A DNA stretch of 64,000 nucleotides, taken from assembly GCF_000768685.1 (NCBI RefSeq), contig NZ_AVPK01000001.1, forward strand, positions 248,001-312,000, read 5' to 3'. Positions within the stretch are counted from its first letter, which is position 1; the number at the start of each line of letters is the position of its first letter. Under the pieces are notes generated by a model. The model was not told the DNA's origin. It worked only from the letters and a program-made list of their open reading frames with translations, and ran no database searches. Positions 59,037-64,000 of this stretch are shown piece after piece. The translations under genes were made by a program, and so were the position numbers. The stretch comes from Knoellia subterranea KCTC 19937 (GTDB lineage Bacteria > Actinomycetota > Actinomycetes > Actinomycetales > Dermatophilaceae).

Positions 59037-61229
59037 TCAGACCTGACGTTCCGAGGTCGCGGCTCCCGTCGGCACGGGCGCGGTCTCGCGCGGAGTCCGC
59101 AGGACGACGACCGAGTGGGGGCCGACGGTGATGCCAGATCCGGCTTCGTGCCAGCCGGGGTCGACAACGTCAGCACAGGTGTCGATCTCGATGAGCCACC
59201 GCTCGCCCCACTCGGTGGAGGGGATGGTGAAGGCGGCCTCTTCGTCGTCGGCGTTGAAGAAGACGAGGAAGTCGTCGTCGGTGATCATCTGTCCGCGGTT
59301 GTCGGGTTCGTGGATGGCACCACCGTTGAGCCACACCATGATTCGCAACGCGTCGCCGGACCAGTCTTCCTCCGCCATGGGTTCGCCGGAGGGCCGGAGC
59401 CAATAGATGTCGCCCATCGTCGACTGTCCGCCGTGGTCGGCCGAGCCGGCGAAGAATCGACGCCGCCGGAAGACCGGGTGGTTGCGCCGCAACCGAACGA
59501 CGGCCTTGGTGAACTCGAGCAGCTCGAGTTGGTCCTCGTCGAGCTGCCAGTCGACCCACGCGGTCTCGTTGTCCTGGCAATAGACGTTGTTGTTGCCGCC
59601 CTGGGTGCGCCCGATCTCGTCGCCGTGGCTGATCATGGGAACTCCCTGGGACAGCAGCAGCGTCGTGAGGAAGTTGCGCAGCTGGCGCAGGCGCACCGAC
59701 CGGATCTCGGGATCATCGGTGGGGCCCTCGACGCCGTGGTTCCACGAGCGGTTGTGACTCTCGCCGTCGAGGCCGTTCTCGCCGTTGGCGGCGTTGTGCT
59801 TCTCGTTGTAGGACACGAGGTCGCGCAGGGTGAAGCCGTCGTGCGCCGTGATGAAGTTGATCGACGCGATGGGCTTGCGGCCGCTGTGCTCATAGAGGTC
59901 GCTCGACCCGGTGATGCGAGAAGCGAACTCTCCCAACGTTGCCGGCACACCCCGCCAGAAGTCACGGACGGTGTCGCGGTACTGCCCGTTCCACTCGGTC
60001 CACATGGGTGGGAAGTTGCCGACCTGGTAGCCGCCATCACCGACGTCCCAGGGCTCGGCGATGAGCTTGACCTGAGAGATGACCGGGTCCTGCTGGATGA
60101 TGTCGAAGAACGCGGAGAGCTTGTCGACCTCGTGGAACTGACGCGCGAGCGTGGCGGCAAGGTCGAAGCGGAAGCCGTCGACGTGCATCTCGGTGACCCA
60201 ATAGCGCAGCGAGTCCATGATGAGCTGGAGGACGTGCGGGTTGCGCATGAGCAGGCTGTTGCCCGTGCCGGTGGTGTCGTAATAGTGCTGCTTGGCGGTG
60301 TCGACGAGTCGGTAGTAGCTCGCGTTGTCGAGGCCCCGGAAGCAGATCGTCGGACCGAATTCGTTGCCCTCGGCCGTGTGGTTGTAGACGACGTCGAGGA
60401 TGACCTCGATGTCGGCCTCGTGGAGGGCCTTGACCATCGCCTTGAATTCGGTCACCTGCTGGCCTCGCTCGCCCTGTGCATAGGCGTTGTGCGGAGCGAG
60501 GAAGCCGATGGTGTTGTAGCCCCAGTAGTTCGTGAGCCCCTTGGCCTGGAGCGAGGTGTCCTGGACGAACTGGTGCACGGGCATGAGCTCGATGGCGTTG
60601 ACGCCGAGGCCCTTGAGGTGGTCGATGATCACCGGGTGCCCGATCGCGGCATAGGTCCCGCGGATCTCCTCGGGCAGGTCGGGGTGGGTCATCGTCAGGC
60701 CCTTGACGTGCGCCTCGTAGATCACCGTCTCGTGGTAGTCGTGACGCGGCGGCCGGTCGTGGGACCAGTCGAAGTAGGGGTTGATCACGACGCTCAGCAT
60801 CGTCTTGCCGAGGGAGTCCTCGGTGTTGCGCTGCGTGGGGTCGAGGAAGTCGTAGGCGAAGAGTGCCTGGTCGTTGGTGACCTGCCCCTCGATCGCCTTG
60901 GCATAGGGATCGAGCAGGAGCTTGCTCGGGTCGCAGCGGTGCCCGGCCTCCGGGTCGTAGGGGCCGTGGACGCGGTAGCCGTAGCGCTGGCCCGGTTGGA
61001 GCCCAGGGATATAGCAGTGCCAGACGAAGTGGTCGATCTCCGGCACCGAGATCCGCGTCTCGACGAGTTCACCGTCCGGCCCGTCGTCGATGAGGCACAG
61101 CTCGACGAACTCCGCGACCTCGCTGAAGAGGGCAAAGTTGACGCCACTGCCGTCGTAGGTGGCACCCAGGGGGTATGCCGTTCCGGGCCAGATCTCCATG
61201 GCCGCCTTCCAGTTCACGTCGTGGGTCAT
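59037..61229 (-). CDS. treX: glycogen debranching enzyme TreX/GlgX
   Basis: Cuts alpha-1,6 branches of glycogen to supply linear maltodextrin for TreY. The 730-residue protein has an N-terminal CBM48 domain ([19 protein letters not shown]), and a GH13_11 barrel with [13 protein letters not shown], the nucleophile Asp in [10 protein letters not shown], the acid Glu in [27 protein letters not shown], and a C-terminal beta domain. ATG at 61229 has AGGAG only two bases upstream; ATG at 61199 ([12 protein letters not shown]) with GGAAGG five bases upstream gives the more usual N-terminus. First gene of treXYZ. Confidence 0.95.
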   Translation of the reverse strand: MTHDVNWKAAMEIWPGTAYPLGATYDGSGVNFALFSEVAEFVELCLIDDGPDGELVETRISVPEIDHFVWHCYIPGLQPGQRYGYRVHGPYDPEAGHRCDPSKLLLDPYAKAIEGQVTNDQALFAYDFLDPTQRNTEDSLGKTMLSVVINPYFDWSHDRPPRHDYHETVIYEAHVKGLTMTHPDLPEEIRGTYAAIGHPVIIDHLKGLGVNAIELMPVHQFVQDTSLQAKGLTNYWGYNTIGFLAPHNAYAQGERGQQVTEFKAMVKALHEADIEVILDVVYNHTAEGNEFGPTICFRGLDNASYYRLVDTAKQHYYDTTGTGNSLLMRNPHVLQLIMDSLRYWVTEMHVDGFRFDLAATLARQFHEVDKLSAFFDIIQQDPVISQVKLIAEPWDVGDGGYQVGNFPPMWTEWNGQYRDTVRDFWRGVPATLGEFASRITGSSDLYEHSGRKPIASINFITAHDGFTLRDLVSYNEKHNAANGENGLDGESHNRSWNHGVEGPTDDPEIRSVRLRQLRNFLTTLLLSQGVPMISHGDEIGRTQGGNNNVYCQDNETAWVDWQLDEDQLELLEFTKAVVRLRRNHPVFRRRRFFAGSADHGGQSTMGDIYWLRPSGEPMAEEDWSGDALRIMVWLNGGAIHEPDNRGQMITDDDFLVFFNADDEEAAFTIPSTEWGERWLIEIDTCADVVDPGWHEAGSGITVGPHSVVVLRTPRETAPVPTGAATSERQV

Positions 61230-61355
61230 GACTCCTCACACGGGACGACGGCGGCCCACGTGACGCGAGCGACAGTCATCCGTTGATGCTGCTGGGTAGG
61301 GTTCGCGCAGAGATCCAACCTACCGAACCAGACCCCCTCCGGAGGAACCCCCCCC

Positions 61356-62111
61356 GTGACCGCTCCCCGCACCGCCGTCATCACCGGAGCCGCCCGCGGT
61401 ATCGGCGCCGCAACCGCCCGTCGGCTTGCCAAGGACGGGTATGCCGTGGCTGTCGTCGACCTCGACGAGTCCGCTTCCGAGGTGGTTGCGTCCTCGATCC
61501 GTGAGGCCGGCGGTTCGGCGCTCGGCGTGGGCATCGACGTGTCCGATGCAGAGCAGGTCGAGGCCGGTGTGGCGCGCATCGCCGACGAGCTGGGGGCGCC
61601 GGTCGTCCTGGTCAACAACGCCGGAATCATCCGAGACAACCTCATCTTCAGGATGTCCGAGGCCGACTGGGACTCGGTCATGAACGTGCACCTGCGCGGC
61701 GCCTTCCTCATGACGAAGGCCTGCCAGGCCCACATGACGGCGGAAAAGTTCGGACGCATCGTCAACCTCTCGTCCTCCTCGGCACAGGGCAACCGCGGGC
61801 AGGCGAACTACTCGGCGGCCAAGGCCGGACTCCAGGGCTTCACCAAGACGCTCGCGATCGAGCTCGGCAAGTTCGGCGTGACGGCCAATGCCGTGGCCCC
61901 GGGCTTCATCCAGACCGACATGACGGCTGCGACGGCCGAGCGCGTGGGCGTGTCCTTCGAGGACTTCCTGGCGCATGCCGCCTCGCAGACGCCGGTGGGT
62001 CGCGTGGGTCAGCCCGACGACATCGCGGCGACGATCTCCTTCCTCTGTTCCGAGGAGGCCGGGTTCGTCTCGGGCCAGGTCATCTACGTGGCGGGCGGTC
62101 CGCTCGACTGA
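61356..62111 (+). CDS. fabG: 3-oxoacyl-ACP reductase-like SDR (FabG)
   Basis: NAD(P)H-dependent short-chain reductase of 251 residues. The nucleotide site is TGAARGIG (~10-17), NNAG occurs at ~87-90, and the catalytic set is Asn, Ser (NLSSSSAQG), Tyr and Lys (YSAAK, ~152-156), followed by PGFIQTDM. This matches FabG-type enzymes; substrate may be acyl-ACP or acetoacetyl-CoA. GTG at 61356 is preceded by GGAGGAA and a run of eight C that fills the spacer. It is divergent from treX and unrelated to it in function. Confidence 0.88.
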   Translation: MTAPRTAVITGAARGIGAATARRLAKDGYAVAVVDLDESASEVVASSIREAGGSALGVGIDVSDAEQVEAGVARIADELGAPVVLVNNAGIIRDNLIFRMSEADWDSVMNVHLRGAFLMTKACQAHMTAEKFGRIVNLSSSSAQGNRGQANYSAAKAGLQGFTKTLAIELGKFGVTANAVAPGFIQTDMTAATAERVGVSFEDFLAHAASQTPVGRVGQPDDIAATISFLCSEEAGFVSGQVIYVAGGPLD

Positions 62112-62148
62112 CCAGCCTGGCTGGGCTGACTCCACCGCCAGCAAACTC

Positions 62149-62178
62149 TTGACTGATTGGTTAATTAACTACTACGTT
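62149..62178 (+). promoter_or_regulatory. ArsR-SRPBCC promoter in an AT-rich patch
   Basis: TTGACT (62149-62154), an 18-base spacer containing the palindrome TTAATTAA, then TACGTT (62173-62178) six bases before the ATG at 62185. No Shine-Dalgarno is present, so the mRNA is probably leaderless. The AT-rich palindromic spacer is the likely ArsR operator. Confidence 0.6.
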
Positions 62179-62184
62179 AATCAC

Positions 62185-62553
62185 ATGCCCGATCAGCTCA
62201 GCACCACGTTCGCCGCCCTGGCCGACCCCACGAGGCGCGCCATTCTGGCCCGCCTGTCCACCGGGGACGCCACGGTCGGCGAACTTGCCGAGCCGTTCGA
62301 CATGTCGCTGCCGGCGATCTCGAAGCACCTCACGGTCCTCGAGAAGGCCGGCCTCGTCACCAAGAGCCGGGATGGGCAGCGGCGCCACTGCCGCATCTCG
62401 GTCGCACCCCTCAAGGACGCGACGTCGTGGCTCGAGCTCTACCGCCAGCACTGGGAGCAGCAGTTCGACAACCTCGGCGACTACCTCGCGACCATCCACG
62501 AGCCCCCGGCCGACAACGGCACGGGAGCCCACACCCCCCAGGAGTCATCATGA
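62185..62553 (+). CDS. ArsR-family winged-helix repressor
   Basis: 122-residue ArsR/SmtB-type repressor. TTFAALADPTRRAILARLSTGDATVGELAEPF leads to the recognition helix SLPAISKHLTVLEKAGLV (~41-58). No Cys metal site (ELCVCD) is present, so it is the non-metal subgroup typically paired with SRPBCC proteins. Its stop overlaps the next ATG. Start by leaderless promoter spacing. Confidence 0.92.
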   Translation: MPDQLSTTFAALADPTRRAILARLSTGDATVGELAEPFDMSLPAISKHLTVLEKAGLVTKSRDGQRRHCRISVAPLKDATSWLELYRQHWEQQFDNLGDYLATIHEPPADNGTGAHTPQESS

Positions 62554-63053
62554 CCAGCAGCACCGCCGCCACGGGCGCCCACGAGCGCGCCACCATCACC
62601 ACCTCCGGCTCGGAGATGGTCATCACCCGCACCTTCCCCGGCACCGCCGACCTCGTCTTCGAGGCCATGACCAACCCCGAGCACATCCGCAAGTGGTGGG
62701 GCGCCGGGCACGGCGAGATGACCGTGTGCGACGTCGACCTCCGCGAGGGCGGCGCCTGGCACTTCGCCCAGGTCGCCGGGTCCACGGGCGAGGAGGTCTC
62801 GTTCTCCGGTCACTACAAGACGATCGAGCGCCCGGGACGCCTCGTCCACACCGAGAAGTTCGACAACATCGACAGCCCCTATTCCGTCATCGACACGACC
62901 TATGTCGAGGAGGACGGCCGCACGACGCTCACCGCGACGATCACGTACGACTCCCCCGAGACCGTCCAGGCCGTCATCGACTCGGGCATGGAGCACGGAC
63001 TGCAGAGCAGCTACGACGCCATCGACGACGTCCTCGCGGAGCTCGCCGCCTGA
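62550..63053 (+). CDS. SRPBCC/AHSA1-like ligand-binding protein
   Basis: 167-residue START/AHSA1-fold protein: VITRTFPGTADLVFEAMTNPEHIRKWW (~25-51, in part), WGAGHGEMTVCDVDLREGGAWHF, and a long C-terminal helix SPETVQAVIDSGMEHGLQSSYDAIDDVL. Binds hydrophobic small molecules by family analogy. AGGAG lies five bases before the ATG, which overlaps the ArsR stop. ArsR-AHSA1 pairs are common, with the SRPBCC protein under ArsR control. Confidence 0.9.
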   Translation: MTSSTAATGAHERATITTSGSEMVITRTFPGTADLVFEAMTNPEHIRKWWGAGHGEMTVCDVDLREGGAWHFAQVAGSTGEEVSFSGHYKTIERPGRLVHTEKFDNIDSPYSVIDTTYVEEDGRTTLTATITYDSPETVQAVIDSGMEHGLQSSYDAIDDVLAELAA

Positions 63054-63060
63054 TCCAGCA

Positions 63061-63122
63061 GTCGAGAGGAGAGAACACGCCGCCAGCCCACCGGCATACG
63101 CGGCGTGTTCTCTCCTCTCGAC
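63061..63122. terminator. 23-bp perfect hairpin after the ArsR-SRPBCC operon
   Basis: Arms 63061-63083 and 63100-63122 (core GAGAGGAGAGAACACGCC) are perfectly complementary. The 16-base loop holds the CGGCATAC octamer. It lies eight bases after the operon stop and just before the next gene. Confidence 0.7.
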
Positions 63123-63133
63123 CGGGCCTGTGG

Positions 63134-64000
63134 ATGACGCCGCGGCGAGATCGCGGAAATTCGGCATGCTCACGGGGTGCACCGAGCCCTCTGCCCGAGT
63201 CGCTCGCTGCCGGACCGTTCAGCACGGACCAGGCCCGCGAGCAGGGTCTGCCTGTCTCCCGACTGCGACGTGGGGACCTGACCCATCCCACTCGCGGCGC
63301 CCACGTTCTCGAGGTGCCGACGACGCTCGCCTCGCGCGCTCTCGCCTTCGGCGTCGGTATGCCGTCCGCGCGCGCATACTCGCATCTCACCTCCGCGAGG
63401 TTGCAGCGTTTCCCCCTCCCCTCCGCCCTCGAGGAGGAGGCCGACTCAGGCCCGCTGCACGTGATGGCTGAGACTTCCGATGGTCGGGTGATGCGAGCGG
63501 GGTGCGTGGGGCACCGCGGACTCGAGATTCGTGAGGTGGTCGATGTCGACGGGCTGCGACTGGTGGGCCCGGCCGATACCTGGGTGGACCTCGGCGAACT
63601 GCGCCGCGGCCGCCTCACCGTGGACGATCTCGTGGTCGTCGCCGACGCGATCACTGCTGAGCTGGATGCCTCCGCGTCAGCCGCCGTCACGAGTGGCGCA
63701 CGAACTTCTCCCGGCGTGAGGGCCCTGCACAAAGCTCTTCATCAACGGATTCGTCCCCGCGGCAAGGTGGCGCTTGCGCGGGCCCTCGATCTCACCCGCC
63801 CCGGGTCGGGTCACCCATGGAGACACGGGCCCGGCTCATGTTCGTCCGAGCCGGCTTCCCCGAACCGGAAGTGTGCGGCGTCATCACCGACGAGGCAGGC
63901 GAATTCCTGGCGCAGGGCGACCTCGTGTGGCGGCGCGAGAGGGTTGTCGCGGAGTACCAAGGAGCGCCCCACGCCGACATCGGCCGCCGGAGCGCCGACA
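63134..64000 (+). pseudogene. DUF559/AbiEi-like endonuclease-domain gene, frameshifted, runs off window
   Basis: Two frames together read as one actinobacterial DUF559-type protein. Frame one starts at ATG 63134 and gives a typical N-terminal part: FSTDQAREQGLPVSRLRRGD, GVGMPSARAYSHLTSARL, LEIREVVDVDGLRLVGPADTWVDL and HQRIRPRGKVALARALDLTRPG. Near 63800-63817 the homology jumps frame to METRARLMFVRAGFPEPEVCG, then DLVWRRERVVAEYQG, the PD-(D/E)xK-like nuclease core, open to the window edge. No stop is met in either frame here, so a one-base indel or a sequencing error is the simplest explanation. Function in the family (vsr-like nuclease or antitoxin-like) is not established. Confidence 0.65.

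Overview
The window is high G+C actinobacterial DNA (hand estimate about 70% G+C). Markers are a ClpP1/ClpP2 pair, a mycothiol-type nitroreductase of the Rv2466c family, GlbO-type truncated haemoglobin, a streptomycete-style conservon (cvnABCD), GTG starts, 4-base stop/start overlaps and many apparently leaderless promoters. The best guess is a Micrococcales soil or water actinomycete of the Intrasporangiaceae/Dermatophilaceae type; the family assignment is inference. No insertion sequence, integrase, prophage or CRISPR array was seen.

Layout. 0-4.1 kb: end of an ECF-type vitamin/metal importer (tandem ATPase, S component), a Nudix-like protein, plsC, and a subtilase truncated before its catalytic serine. 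4.2-8.8 kb: valS coupled to a YhhN-type membrane protein, then a C39-like cysteine-peptidase-fold protein and a small membrane protein on the other strand. 8.9-13.3 kb: a coupled DUF4129 / membrane / MoxR ATPase / DUF58 / membrane cluster. 13.2-23.4 kb: protein quality control (clpX with a coupled hemerythrin gene, clpP1-clpP2, tig), interleaved with a three-repeat secreted protein, an MFS/LacI divergent pair and a secreted M43 metalloprotease. 23.4-24.6 kb: tRNA-Gly(TCC), tRNA-Pro(TGG), a 70-bp tandem repeat carrying tRNA-Pro 3'-end copies, and trmB. 24.8-30.2 kb: conservon cvnABCD facing a membrane SpoIIE/PP2C phosphatase. 30.2-40.0 kb: rpiB, Rv2466c-like nitroreductase, pepN, mscS, glbO, a PPOX-fold protein, alpha-glucosidase, a glycerophosphodiester phosphodiesterase, a hypothetical protein and a hotdog thioesterase. 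40.0-47.0 kb: serine hydrolase, a RecQ helicase with a phosphoribosyltransferase-like tail, a YczE/MocR divergent pair, and tesB. 46.9-54.7 kb: a four-gene FtsX/MacB-type ABC exporter operon, one ATPase of which carries an AbrB-like tail. 54.8-61.2 kb: treX-treY-treZ, converting glycogen or maltodextrin to trehalose. 61.3-64.0 kb: a FabG-like reductase, an ArsR/SRPBCC pair, and a frameshifted DUF559-type endonuclease-domain gene running off the right edge.

The order valS, clpX, clpP2, clpP1, tig, rpiB, Rv2466c-like, pepN, glbO, aglA-like, Rv2474c/Rv2475c-like follows the Mycobacterium tuberculosis Rv2448c-Rv2475c segment, so this is a conserved actinobacterial core region with local insertions.

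The most striking unexplained signal is an octamer, GTATGCCG (reverse complement CGGCATAC), found about 46 times where about two are expected. It forces rare codons inside genes and forms both arms of three intergenic terminator hairpins, the arrangement known for DNA-uptake sequences in Neisseria and Haemophilus. Its function here is unknown.
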